Below are positions 34,516 to 43,088 of a DNA stretch of 64,000 nt, in pieces. Under the pieces are notes generated by a model. That model saw only the letters and a list, made by a program, of their open reading frames with translations, was not told the DNA's origin and did not search any database. Position 1 is the first letter of the stretch; each line of letters starts with the position of its first letter. The position numbers and the translations under genes were made by a program. Source of the stretch: Pseudomonas kuykendallii (lineage in GTDB: Bacteria > Pseudomonadota > Gammaproteobacteria > Pseudomonadales > Pseudomonadaceae); contig NZ_FNNU01000001.1 in assembly GCF_900106975.1 (NCBI RefSeq), positions 990,260 through 1,054,259 on the forward strand, in the 5' to 3' direction.

Positions 34516-35230
34516 CTACGGCGTCGCCGATGAAGCCCAGCAGCGCCCGCGCGACCTGGTCCGGGCATTCCAGCGGCAGGCCGTGGCTGGCGTCGAACAG
34601 TTCCACTTCCAGGTCCGGCAGCCAGGCCAGCAGGGCGTCGGCGGCGGCCACCGGCACCAGTGCGTCGTGGCGGGCGAACAGGTGCAACTGCGGGCCGGAA
34701 TAGACGCGCAGGGCGGCACGTCCGTCCAGCTCGGCGAGCAGGCTGAGGCCGGCATCCAGCGCCTCGATGGGCGTGCGGGGCTGGGTCACCTGGAGTTGTC
34801 GGGCCAGCGTGCGCGGGTCGAAGGCGCCGCGGCTGGCGAGCAGGCTGAAGCGCTTCAGGGTCTGCTCGGCGTCCAGGCCGAACGCCTGGCGGAAGGTGGC
34901 GAAAATCTCCGCGGGCATCGCCGTGGGCCAGTCCTCGCGGTTGGCGAAGCAGGCGTTGCTGGCGAAGGTGATCAGCCCCGGACACGCCTCGCCGCGGCGG
35001 GCGGCGAGCTGGGTGGCGAGCATGCCGCCGAGCGACCAGCCGGCCAGCCAGGCTTCGGCCGGCAGGCGTGCGTCGAGCTCGTCGAGCCAGGCGCCGGGCG
35101 CGGCGTTCTCGGGCAGCTCGGCGATCTCCACGCGCAAGTTGGGCGCGCGTTGTTCGAGGGCTTCCTGCAGCGGTTGCAGCGCGGCGGCGCCGAAGCTCCA
35201 GCCGGGCAGCAGGATCAGGCGGTCACGCAT
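34508..35230 (-). CDS. bioH: BioH, pimeloyl-ACP methyl ester esterase
   Basis: A 240-residue alpha/beta hydrolase. The nucleophile elbow is '[11 protein letters not shown]' (Ser), and '[11 protein letters not shown]' carries the catalytic His. It removes the methyl ester introduced by BioC. It overlaps bioF by eight bases upstream and bioC by eight bases downstream. Confidence 0.93.
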   Translation of the reverse strand: MRDRLILLPGWSFGAAALQPLQEALEQRAPNLRVEIAELPENAAPGAWLDELDARLPAEAWLAGWSLGGMLATQLAARRGEACPGLITFASNACFANREDWPTAMPAEIFATFRQAFGLDAEQTLKRFSLLASRGAFDPRTLARQLQVTQPRTPIEALDAGLSLLAELDGRAALRVYSGPQLHLFARHDALVPVAAADALLAWLPDLEVELFDASHGLPLECPDQVARALLGFIGDAVDD

Positions 35231-36404
35231 CGGCGCCGGTCTCCGTATTCAGTTGGTGCCAGGCGTTGGCGAGGGCGTCGAGCAGACGGTCGACCTGCGC
35301 CTCGCTGTGGGCGGCGCTGAGGGTCACGCGCAGCCGCGCGCTGCCGGCGGGCACCGTCGGCGGACGGATCGCGCCGACCAGCAGGCCGCGCTCGCGCAGC
35401 AGGCTGGACAGGCGCAGGGCGCGCGCGCTGTCGCCGATCAGGATCGGCTGGATCGGCGTCGGGCTGTCCATCAGCTGCAGGCCGATGCGCGCGGCGCCGT
35501 CGCGAAATTGCGCGATCAGCCGTTCCAGGTGCTCGCGCCGCCAGCGCTCGCCGCGCAGCAGTTCGAGGCTCTTCAGCGTCGCGCAGGCCACGGCCGGTGG
35601 CTGGCTGGTGGTGTAGATGTAGGGGCGGGCGAACTGGATCAGCGTTTCGATCAGTTCCTCGCTGCCGGCGACGAACGCGCCGGCGGTGCCGAACGCCTTG
35701 CCGAGGGTGCCGACCAGTACCTGCACGTCATCGCTGCCCAGGCCGAAATGCTCGACGATGCCACCGCCGCCGGCGCCCAGCGGGCCGAAGCCGTGGGCGT
35801 CGTCGACCATCACCCAGGCGCCCTTGCTGCGGGCGGTGGCGCAGAGCGCCGGCAGGTCGGCGAGGTCGCCGTCCATGCTGAACACGCCGTCGGTGACCAC
35901 CAGGGTGTTGCCGCTGGCCTTCTCCAGGCGCTTGCCCAGGCTCTCGGCGTCGTTGTGCAGGTAGCGCGAGAAGCGCGCGCCGCTGAGCAGGCCGGCGTCG
36001 AGCAGGGAGGCGTGGTTGATGCGGTCTTCCAGCACCGTGTCGCCCTGGCCGACCAGCGCGGTGACGGCGGCCAGGTTGGCCATGTAGCCGGTGGAAAACA
36101 GCAGCGCGCGCGGGCGGCCGGTGAATTCGGCGAGGGCCCGCTCCAGTTCGTGGTGCGGGCCGCTGTGGCCGATCACCAGGTGGGAGGCGCCGCCGCCGAC
36201 GCCCCAGCGCGCGGCGCCGTCCTGCAGCGCGCGAATCACTTCGGGGTGATTGGCCAGGCCGAGGTAGTCGTTGGAGCAGAACGCCAGCAGCTCGCGGCCA
36301 TCGACCTGCGCCAGCGGGCCTTGCGGGCTCTCCAGCAAGGGCCGTTGGCGATAGAGATGGGCGGCGCGGCGCTCGGCGAGGCGTGCGGAGAGATCGAAGG
36401 TCAT
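35223..36404 (-). CDS. bioF: BioF, 8-amino-7-oxononanoate synthase
   Basis: A 393-residue PLP enzyme condensing pimeloyl-ACP/CoA with alanine. '[15 protein letters not shown]' and '[25 protein letters not shown]' are alpha-oxoamine synthase signatures; '[10 protein letters not shown]' binds PLP, and '[14 protein letters not shown]' contains the Schiff-base Lys. ATG 36404 begins MTFDLSARL; upstream in-frame codons fall in a repeat. The gap to bioB is 100 bases. Confidence 0.95.
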   Translation of the reverse strand: MTFDLSARLAERRAAHLYRQRPLLESPQGPLAQVDGRELLAFCSNDYLGLANHPEVIRALQDGAARWGVGGGASHLVIGHSGPHHELERALAEFTGRPRALLFSTGYMANLAAVTALVGQGDTVLEDRINHASLLDAGLLSGARFSRYLHNDAESLGKRLEKASGNTLVVTDGVFSMDGDLADLPALCATARSKGAWVMVDDAHGFGPLGAGGGGIVEHFGLGSDDVQVLVGTLGKAFGTAGAFVAGSEELIETLIQFARPYIYTTSQPPAVACATLKSLELLRGERWRREHLERLIAQFRDGAARIGLQLMDSPTPIQPILIGDSARALRLSSLLRERGLLVGAIRPPTVPAGSARLRVTLSAAHSEAQVDRLLDALANAWHQLNTETGADA

Positions 36405-36465
36405 GGTGATCCGGTTGCGGGAGCGGGGGACAGGGTCAGGCCGCGGTGCGGGATTGCCCTGTCCC

Positions 36466-36493
36466 CGACCCTCTCCCATGAAGGGGAGAGGGG
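36466..36493. repeat. Inverted repeat between bioB and bioF
   Basis: CCCTCTCCC / GGGGAGAGGG-type arms around ATGAA, similar to an element near 13670 in the kdp operon. It could pause transcription, but no U-tract follows. Confidence 0.55.
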
Positions 36494-36504
36494 GCCAATG
36501 GCAT

Positions 36505-37563
36505 TCAGGCCGAGACGGCGTTGTAGAACAGCTTGGAGTCGCGCTGTTCGACCAGGGCCTGCTCGATGGCGGCCTGGTGAACTTCGTCGGCGTGTTCCTG
36601 GCGCTCTTCAGGCTTGATGCCGAGGCGGGCGAACAGCTGCATGTCCTTGCCGGCCTGCGGGTTGGCGGTGGTCAGCAGCTTCTCGCCGTAGAAGATCGAG
36701 TTGGCCCCGGCGAAGAACGCCAGCGCCTGCATCTGGTCGTTCATCTGCTCGCGGCCGGCGGACAGGCGCACGTGGGATTTCGGCATCATGATCCGCGCCA
36801 CCGCCAGGGTGCGGATGAAGTCGAACGGGTCGACGTCCTTCTCTTCCGCCAGCGGCGTGCCCTTGACCTTGACCAGCATGTTGATCGGCACCGATTCCGG
36901 CTGCTCGGGCAGGTTGGCCAGCTGGATCAGCAGGCCGGCGCGGTCGTCCACCGACTCGCCCATGCCGAGGATGCCGCCGGAGCAGATCTTCATCCCCGCC
37001 TCGCGCACGTGGGCGAGGGTTTCGAGGCGCTCGGCGTAGGTGCGCGTGGTGATGATGTTGCCGTAGAACTCCGGCGAGGTGTCCAGGTTGTGGTTGTAGT
37101 AGTCGAGGCCGGCCTCGGCCAGCGCGACGGTCTGCTCGCGGCTCAGCTTGCCGAGCGTCATGCAGGTTTCCATGCCGAGCGCCTTCACCCCTTCGACCAT
37201 CTTCAGCACGTAGGGCATGTCCTTGGCCGACGGATGCTTCCAGGCGGCGCCCATGCAGAAGCGCGTCGAGCCAATCGCCTTGGCCTCGGCCGCGGCGTCG
37301 AGCACCTTCTGCACTTCCATCAGCTTTTCCTTGTCCAGCCCGGTGTTGTAGTGGCCGGACTGCGGGCAGTACTTGCAGTCCTCCGGGCAGGCGCCGGTCT
37401 TGATCGAGAGCAGCGTCGAAACCTGCACGCGGTTGGCGTCGAAATGCGCGCGGTGCACGGTTTGCGCCTGGAACAGCAGGTCGTTGAACGGCAGCTCGAA
37501 GAGCGCACGGACTTCGGCGAGGGACCAGTCGTTACGCGGAGCGAAGGGAAAAGTGGCGCTCAT
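36505..37563 (-). CDS. bioB: BioB, biotin synthase
   Basis: A 352-residue radical-SAM enzyme inserting sulfur into dethiobiotin. The CxxxCxxC cluster motif is '[16 protein letters not shown]', with '[15 protein letters not shown]' and '[14 protein letters not shown]' providing the [2Fe-2S] ligands and SAM pocket. First gene of bioBFHCD. A strong promoter with an overlapping BirA operator lies 50-110 bases upstream. Confidence 0.97.
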   Translation of the reverse strand: MSATFPFAPRNDWSLAEVRALFELPFNDLLFQAQTVHRAHFDANRVQVSTLLSIKTGACPEDCKYCPQSGHYNTGLDKEKLMEVQKVLDAAAEAKAIGSTRFCMGAAWKHPSAKDMPYVLKMVEGVKALGMETCMTLGKLSREQTVALAEAGLDYYNHNLDTSPEFYGNIITTRTYAERLETLAHVREAGMKICSGGILGMGESVDDRAGLLIQLANLPEQPESVPINMLVKVKGTPLAEEKDVDPFDFIRTLAVARIMMPKSHVRLSAGREQMNDQMQALAFFAGANSIFYGEKLLTTANPQAGKDMQLFARLGIKPEERQEHADEVHQAAIEQALVEQRDSKLFYNAVSA

Positions 37564-37622
37564 GGGTGTTCCTTATCGGGGGCTGGCGCCTGCTACAGTC
37601 AGGCGCGACACGGATGTCACGC

Positions 37623-37650
37623 ATATTAGGGAAGCTGGATGCGCTGTCAA
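37623..37650 (-). promoter_or_regulatory. Sigma-70 promoter of bioBFHCD
   Basis: Minus strand TTGACA (37650-37645), 16 bases, TATT-class -10 TAATAT (37628-37623). This is a near-consensus promoter, initiating near 37616, about 53 bases before bioB. Confidence 0.8.
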
Positions 37651-38376
37651 CCAAGGGCCTTGCGGCGGGTTTACAAGTGGTTAAATAGTGGTCAGTCATG
37701 CTTGCTCTGCGATGAGCCGGCCGAGCGCGACGGACTGCCCCTGTGCAATGCCTGCGAGCTCGAGTTGCCCTGGCTGCAGGGGCATTGCGCAGTCTGCGCG
37801 TTGCCGTTGCCCACCGAAGGGCTGGTCTGCGGCGCCTGCCTCAAGCGACCGCCGGCGTTCAGCCGGGTCGAAGCGCCCTGGCGCTACGCCTTTCCGGTCG
37901 ACAGCTTGATCACCCGCTTCAAGCATCAGTCACGCTGGCCCATGGGACGTCTGCTCGGCGGCCTGCTGTCACACCATCTGCAACAATCCTTCGCCGAGGG
38001 CCTGCCGCGGCCGGACGCCCTGCTGCCGGTGCCGCTGGCCACGCGGCGGCTGCGCGAGCGCGGCTTCAATCAGGCGGCGATGCTCGCCCACTGGCTGGGC
38101 CGCGACCTCGGGCTGCCGGTCGAGGAGGGCGCGCTGCTGCGGGTGCTCGATACGCCGGCGCAGCAGGGGCTGACCGCCGTCGAGCGGCGGCGCAACCTGC
38201 GTCGGGCCTTCGCGCTGTCGGCCGATGCCGAGGTGGAGGGCCGCCACCTGGCGCTGGTGGACGACGTGCTGACCACCGGCAGCACCGCCGATGCGCTGGC
38301 GCGGCTGCTGATCAAGGCCGGCGCGGGTCGCGTCGACGTCTACTGCCTGGCGCGCACGCCCCGCCCCGGCGACTGA
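37639..38376 (+). CDS. ComF family phosphoribosyltransferase-like protein
   Basis: A 245-residue ComF protein. An N-terminal zinc-ribbon-like CxxC set ('CLLCDEPAERDGLPLCNACE', 'CAVCALPLPTEGLVCGACL') is followed by a type I phosphoribosyltransferase domain. This contains 'ALLPVPLATRRLRERGFNQAAMLA' and the PRPP loop 'LALVDDVLTTGSTADAL'. Its role is linked to DNA uptake or repair in other bacteria. ATG 37639 has AGGGAAG upstream. The start lies inside the BirA operator, so its own promoter must be further left or shared. Confidence 0.9.
   Translation: MRCQPRALRRVYKWLNSGQSCLLCDEPAERDGLPLCNACELELPWLQGHCAVCALPLPTEGLVCGACLKRPPAFSRVEAPWRYAFPVDSLITRFKHQSRWPMGRLLGGLLSHHLQQSFAEGLPRPDALLPVPLATRRLRERGFNQAAMLAHWLGRDLGLPVEEGALLRVLDTPAQQGLTAVERRRNLRRAFALSADAEVEGRHLALVDDVLTTGSTADALARLLIKAGAGRVDVYCLARTPRPGD
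37644..37676. promoter_or_regulatory. BirA (biotin repressor) operator
   Basis: CTGTCAACC, 15 bases, GGTTTACAA. The right arm is a perfect BirA half-site and the left arm differs at about two positions from TTGTAAACC; spacing fits the proteobacterial BirA signal. The left arm includes the -35 of the bioB promoter, so occupancy would block RNA polymerase. It also covers the first codons of the divergent comF. Confidence 0.78.
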
Positions 38377-38382
38377 AACAGG

Positions 38383-38432
38383 ACTGTCATCCGCGCGAAT
38401 TAAGGTCGGCCGCATCCCCGTGAAGGAGCCGA
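38383..38432 (+). promoter_or_regulatory. Remnant 5' control region of the truncated phoX-like gene
   Basis: It contains CTGTCAT (a perfect Pho-box half) and then AAGGAG with GACCATA, which looks like a ribosome site and a former start region. The second Pho-box half is not recognisable. Confidence 0.35.
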
Positions 38433-38433
38433 C

Positions 38434-39777
38434 CATAACCGGCGCATCCACGGCAACACGCCGATCCGTTTAAGCGGTCCGGCGGCCGGCCATGAATGGC
38501 TGCGCACCGCCGCCGATCCGAGCGGGCGCGAGGTGCTCGGCACCTTCCAGAACTGCGCCTCGGGCAGGACGCCCTGGGGCACCTACCTGACCTGCGAGGA
38601 GAACTTCACCGACTGCTTCGGCAGCAGCGACCCGGCCTACAGGGCGGAAGGCGCGCTGAAGCGCTACGGCGTGCTGGCCGACAGCAAGGACGTGCACTGG
38701 CATCCCTACGAATCACGCTTCGATGTGAGCCAGACGCCCAACGAGTACAACCGCCACGGCTGGGTGGTGGAGATCGACCCCTTCGATCCGCGCTCGCAGC
38801 CGGTCAAACGCACCGCGCTGGGCCGCTTCAAGCATGAGAACGCGGCGCTGACCCAGGCCGCCGACGGCCGCGTGGTGGTCTACATGGGCGACGACGAGCG
38901 CGGCGAGTTCATCTACAAGTTCGTCAGCTTCGCCCGTTTCGACCCGACGCAGCCCAACCCCGACCTGCTCGACCACGGCACCCTGTACGTCGCGCGCTTC
39001 GATGACGGCGACGGCGACCCGCAGCATCCCAAGGGTCGCGGCCAGTGGCTGGAGCTGGTGCACGGACGCGGCGGGCTGGATGCCGCCGCCGGCTTCCCCG
39101 GCCAGGCGGAAATCCTCATTCACACCCGGCTGGCGGCCAGCGTGGTCGGCGCCACGCGGATGGACCGCCCGGAGTGGATCGTCGTCAGCCCCGAGGACGG
39201 CCAGGTCTACTGCACCTTGACCAACAACGTGAAACGCGGCGGCGACGGTCAGCCGGTGGGCGGGCCGAACCCTCGGGCGAACAACGTCTACGGACAGATC
39301 CTGCGCTGGCGCGAGCACGGCGACGATGCCGCGGCGTCGAGCTTCGAGTGGGACCTGTTCGCGGTCGCCGGCAACCCGGCCGCGCATCCCGGCACCGCCA
39401 AGGGCGGCTCGCCGAACATCACCGCGCAGAACATGTTCAACAGCCCGGACGGCCTGGCCTTCGACGGCGGTGGCCGGTTGTGGATCCAGACCGACGGCGA
39501 CACCAGCAACCGCGGCGACTTCGCCGGCATGGGCAACAACCAGATGCTCTGCGCCGACCCCCGCAGCGGCGAGATCCGTCGCTTCATGACCGGCCCGGTG
39601 GGCTGCGAGGTGACCGGCGTGGCCTTCGCCCCGGACTACCGCACGCTGTTCATCGGCATCCAGCATCCCGGCGAGAGCGGTGGCTCGACCTTCCCGTCCG
39701 GGCAGCCCGGCGCCAAGCCGCGCTCCTCGGTGCTGGCGATCCGCCGCGACGACGGCGGGGTGATCGGCGGCGCCTGA
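38434..39777 (+). pseudogene. PhoX-family alkaline phosphatase, 5'-truncated
   Basis: About 447 residues of a DUF839/PhoX phosphatase, a calcium-dependent Tat-exported enzyme normally near 650 residues. Recognisable blocks are 'NTPIRLSGPAAGHEWL', 'NCASGRTPWGTYLTCEENF', 'GRFKHENAALTQAADGRVVVYMGDDERGEFIYKF', 'NMFNSPDGLAFD' and 'GCEVTGVAFAPDYRTLFIGIQHPGE'. The homologous reading runs upstream through 38437 (NRRIHGNTP) but is then closed by a stop at 38401. The first ~200 residues, including the Tat signal and part of the active site, are absent. A GTG at 38533 could start a shorter product but would leave homologous sequence untranslated. Confidence 0.8.
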
Positions 39778-39884
39778 GCGGCCTGCACCCATACCCCGCG
39801 ATCTATGCTCAATGGCGGGCGCAATCGGTTGCCCTGCCCGTGGCAGGCCTGCGCTACCATGCCGGCCCGCCGCAGGAGATCGCC

Positions 39885-40859
39885 ATGACCCACCCGTTCG
39901 TCTCCCTCAGTCCCGACCTCGTGCTGGATGCCGTCGAAAGCATCGGCTACCTCAGCGATGCCCGCGTGCTGGCGCTCAACAGCTACGAGAACCGCGTCTA
40001 CCAGGTGGGCATCGAGGACGAGACGCCGATCATCGCCAAGTTCTACCGGCCCGAGCGCTGGAGCGAGGCGGCGATCCGCGAGGAGCATGCCTTCACCCTC
40101 GAACTGGCCGAGCGCGAAGTACCGGTCGTGGCGCCGCTGGTGCGCGACGGCGAGACCCTGTTCGAGCACGCCGGCTTTCGCTTCGCGCTGTTCCCGCGCC
40201 GTGGCGGGCGCGCGCCGGAGCCGGGCAACCTGGATCAGCTGTATCGCCTCGGTCAGCTGCTCGGGCGTCTGCACGGGGTGTCGGCGATGCGCCCGTTCGA
40301 GCACCGTGAAAGCCTTGGCGTGCAGAACTTCGGCCACGACTCGCTGAATTTCCTCCTCGAAGGCGGCTTCGTCCCGCGCAGCCTGCTGCCGGCCTACGAG
40401 TCGGTGGCGCGCGACCTGCTCAAGCGCCTCGACGAGCTGTTCGCGCGGGTGCGCTTCACGCCGATCCGCCTGCACGGCGACTGCCATCCGGGCAACCTGC
40501 TGTGCCGCGACGAGATCTACCACATGGTCGATCTCGACGACTGCCGCATGGGGCCGGCAGTGCAGGATTTGTGGATGATGCTCGCCGGCGACCGCCACGA
40601 GCGCCTCGGGCAGATCGCCGAACTGATCGACGGCTACCAGGAATTCCACGACTTCGACGCGCGCGAATTGCCGCTGATCGAGGGACTGCGTTCGCTCCGG
40701 CTGATGCACTACAGCGCCTGGCTGGCGCGGCGCTGGGACGACCCGGCGTTCCCCATGAGCTTTTCCTGGTTCGGCAGCGAGCGCTACTGGGGCGATCAGG
40801 TGCTGGTACTGCGCGAGCAGCTCTCGGCGCTGGACGAGGAACCGCTAAAGCTGTTCTGA
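39885..40859 (+). CDS. srkA: SrkA/YihE-type stress response kinase
   Basis: A 324-residue serine/threonine kinase of the RdoA/YihE family. 'ALNSYENRVYQVG' and 'IIAKFYRPERWS' hold the ATP-binding Lys, 'RLHGDCHPGNLL' is the catalytic HGD...N loop, and 'MVDLDDCRMGP' is the metal-binding DxD. In enterobacteria it protects from envelope stress-induced death by opposing MazF. ATG 39885 has CAGGAGA upstream; the larger open frame is not coding. Confidence 0.93.
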   Translation: MTHPFVSLSPDLVLDAVESIGYLSDARVLALNSYENRVYQVGIEDETPIIAKFYRPERWSEAAIREEHAFTLELAEREVPVVAPLVRDGETLFEHAGFRFALFPRRGGRAPEPGNLDQLYRLGQLLGRLHGVSAMRPFEHRESLGVQNFGHDSLNFLLEGGFVPRSLLPAYESVARDLLKRLDELFARVRFTPIRLHGDCHPGNLLCRDEIYHMVDLDDCRMGPAVQDLWMMLAGDRHERLGQIAELIDGYQEFHDFDARELPLIEGLRSLRLMHYSAWLARRWDDPAFPMSFSWFGSERYWGDQVLVLREQLSALDEEPLKLF

Positions 40860-40867
40860 AATCCTCC

Positions 40868-40923
40868 GGTGCGCGCGGCGCACCCTACGCGGGCGCGGTG
40901 CCGTAGGGTGCGCCATGCGCACC
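40868..40923. repeat. REP-like inverted repeat (copy 2)
   Basis: GGTGCGCGCGGCGCACCCTAC and its complement-like GTAGGGTGCGCCATGCGCACC flank a short GC loop. It shares the GTAGGGTGCGCC unit with the element at 21911-21976. Confidence 0.7.
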
Positions 40924-41000
40924 GCAGCAAAGCTGATCGACCAGACAAACCCCGGTCGGCCCTCTAGAATCATCGGCCCTCCCGCCTTCAGGACTGCTGC

Positions 41001-41897
41001 ATGTCCACCGCCAACCCGCGCCGCGGTTATCTGCTGGGTATCGCCGCCTACACCGCCTGGGGTCTGTTTCCGCTGTACTTCAAGATGCTGCAGGCGATTC
41101 CGGCGATCGAGATCATCGTCCACCGGGTGCTCTGGTCGGCGCTGTTCGGCGCGCTGCTGCTGACGGTCTGGAAGCATCCCGGCTGGTGGCGCGAGCTGCG
41201 CGAGAATCCCCGGCGCCTGGGGGTGCTGGCCGTCAGCGGCTCGCTGATCGCCTGCAACTGGCTGGTCTACGTCTGGGCGGTGAACAACGGGCGGATGATC
41301 GAAGCCAGCCTGGGCTACTACATCAACCCGCTGGTCAACGTGCTGCTCGGCCTGCTGCTGCTCGGCGAGCGCCTGCGCCCGCTGCAATGGGTGGCGCTGG
41401 GCCTGGCGGCGCTCGGCGTGGCGCAGCAGGTCTGGCAGCTGGGCAGCCTGCCGTGGGTATCGCTGGTGCTGGCGCTGACCTTCGGTTTCTATGGGCTGAT
41501 TCGCAAGCAGGCGCCGGTGGCGGCGTTGCCCGGTCTGGTGGTGGAAACCTGGATGCTGCTGCCGCTGGCGCTGCTCTGGCTGATCCTCGGCCCGTCCGGC
41601 GTGAGCACGCAGGCGAGCTTCTGGACCACGGCGGATGCGTTCTGGCTGGCGCTCGCCGGGCTGATCACGCTGTTCCCGCTGATCTGCTTCAACTCGGCCA
41701 CGCGACACCTGCCGTTCACCTCGCTGGCGTTCCTGCAATACCTCTCGCCGACGCTGGTGCTGCTCCTCGCGGTGGTGGTCTACGGCGAGCACTTCGACCC
41801 GGTGCGCCTGCTTTCCTTCGCCTGTATCTGGCTGGGCCTGCTGGTTTACAGCGTGGACATCTGGCGCGGCCTGCGCCGCGCCCGCGCGGCGAGCTGA
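41001..41897 (+). CDS. rarD: RarD, EamA-family transporter
   Basis: A 298-residue polytopic inner-membrane protein with the RarD signature 'GYLLGIAAYTAWGLFPLYFKML...EIIVHRVLWS' and 'LIACNWLVYVWAVNNGRMIEASLGYYINPLVNVLLG'. About ten helices are present. The family is called chloramphenicol-sensitive protein, but its natural substrate is unknown. Start ATG at 41001 with AGGA upstream. Confidence 0.92.
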   Translation: MSTANPRRGYLLGIAAYTAWGLFPLYFKMLQAIPAIEIIVHRVLWSALFGALLLTVWKHPGWWRELRENPRRLGVLAVSGSLIACNWLVYVWAVNNGRMIEASLGYYINPLVNVLLGLLLLGERLRPLQWVALGLAALGVAQQVWQLGSLPWVSLVLALTFGFYGLIRKQAPVAALPGLVVETWMLLPLALLWLILGPSGVSTQASFWTTADAFWLALAGLITLFPLICFNSATRHLPFTSLAFLQYLSPTLVLLLAVVVYGEHFDPVRLLSFACIWLGLLVYSVDIWRGLRRARAAS

Positions 41898-41904
41898 GCG
41901 CACG

Positions 41905-42420
41905 TCAGACGTCGGTCCGCAGGTTCAGCTCCACCATCAGGTCGTCCGCCAGGGTCTCCAGGCGCTCCTGCAAGAGGTCGAGGGACAGCTCCAGCGGCAC
42001 CGCCAGCATCGCCTCGGCGTGGAACAGCGGCTCGCTGCTCATCGGCGCCGGCAGCACTTCGGTGATCAGGCTTTCGAGGTTGACCTCGTGTTCGGCCAGC
42101 AGCCGGGTGATGTCGCGGACGATGCCCGGCCGGTCGTTGCCGACCAGGTCGAGAAGGATCGGCTTGCCGCTGCGTTGCGGCTCGCCGCCCTCGGCCAGCT
42201 GGACGCGGATGCCATGGGTCTGCAGTGCCTGCAGGGCGTCGCTCAGGCCGCGATGGCCGGCCGCCGGCACCGACACGCGAAGAATCCCGGCGAACTGCCC
42301 GGCCATGCGCGACATGCGGCTTTCCAGCCAGTTGCCACCATGCTCGGCGACGCAGGCGGCGAGGCGTTCCACCAGGCCGGGCTGGTCCGGGGCGATGACG
42401 GTGATTACCAGATTGTCCAT
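41905..42420 (-). CDS. GcvR-like tandem ACT-domain protein
   Basis: A 171-residue protein of two ACT domains (residues ~1-75 and ~88-165; 'VITVIAPDQPGLVERLAACVAEHGGNW' and 'LVGNDRPGIVRDITRLLAEHEVNLESL'). It resembles GcvR, which in enterobacteria restrains the glycine-cleavage activator GcvA in the absence of glycine. No DNA-binding domain is present. ATG 42420 (MDNLVITV) is preferred. It is convergent with rarD, seven bases between stops. Confidence 0.85.
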   Translation of the reverse strand: MDNLVITVIAPDQPGLVERLAACVAEHGGNWLESRMSRMAGQFAGILRVSVPAAGHRGLSDALQALQTHGIRVQLAEGGEPQRSGKPILLDLVGNDRPGIVRDITRLLAEHEVNLESLITEVLPAPMSSEPLFHAEAMLAVPLELSLDLLQERLETLADDLMVELNLRTDV

Positions 42421-42457
42421 GCGGAGGTTCCTTTGGGTCGAAGGCGGCGGCCGCGGA

Positions 42458-42910
42458 TCAGGCGTCGGGCAGGGCCAGCCAATAGGTGAGATAGACCTCG
42501 TCGCGCACGTAGCCAAGGCTTTCGTAGAGCGCCTGGCCGGCGAGGTTGGTCTTCGCGGTCTCCAGTTGGATGCCGCAGGCGCCGCCGAGTTGCGCGAGTT
42601 GCCGGGCGGCATCCATCAGCGCGCGGGCGACGCCCTGGCGGCGGGCGCTCTCGGCGACGTAGAGGTCGCTGAGCAGCCAGGAGGGGCGCAGCGCCAGCGA
42701 GGCGAACAGCGGGTAGAGCTGGACGAAGCCCTGCGCCTGGCCCTCGTCATCCCGGGCGATCAGCAGCCGCGAGTCGCCCCACTCCAGGCGCGCGGCGAGG
42801 AACGCGCGGATCGGCTCCTCTGCCTGTGGCACCTCATAGAACTTCAGATAGCCGCCGAAGAGGCGGGTCAGATCATCCAGATCGGCAGGGTGTGCGGGGC
42901 TTACCGGCAT
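42458..42910 (-). CDS. GNAT family N-acetyltransferase
   Basis: A 150-residue GNAT protein. Motif A reads 'LSDLYVAESARRQGVARALMDAARQLAQ' (R/QxxGxA CoA loop), and motif B contains 'IQLETAKTNLAGQALYESLGYVRDEVY'. Substrate unknown. Located between the ACT protein and divergent glcB. Confidence 0.88.
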   Translation of the reverse strand: MPVSPAHPADLDDLTRLFGGYLKFYEVPQAEEPIRAFLAARLEWGDSRLLIARDDEGQAQGFVQLYPLFASLALRPSWLLSDLYVAESARRQGVARALMDAARQLAQLGGACGIQLETAKTNLAGQALYESLGYVRDEVYLTYWLALPDA

Positions 42911-43088
42911 GCGTCAGGTCTCCGTGGGCGAGCCCTGAGTATAGGCCGGCGCGGGCCGATGCCAGGGCGGTTTCGGCGGCTCCCGGCGGCCCCCTGATTT
43001 TTCCGCAGGCATCATGTAGTATCCGCCGATCCGCACTACAAGATCGTCCAGCCAGGCAGTGCTGGCCCCGAAAAGAGAGAGGAAGATG

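Noticed and set aside
38533-39777. PhoX-like frame as an intact gene starting at GTG 38533
   Set aside because: Family homology continues 32 residues upstream without a start, so the gene is truncated.
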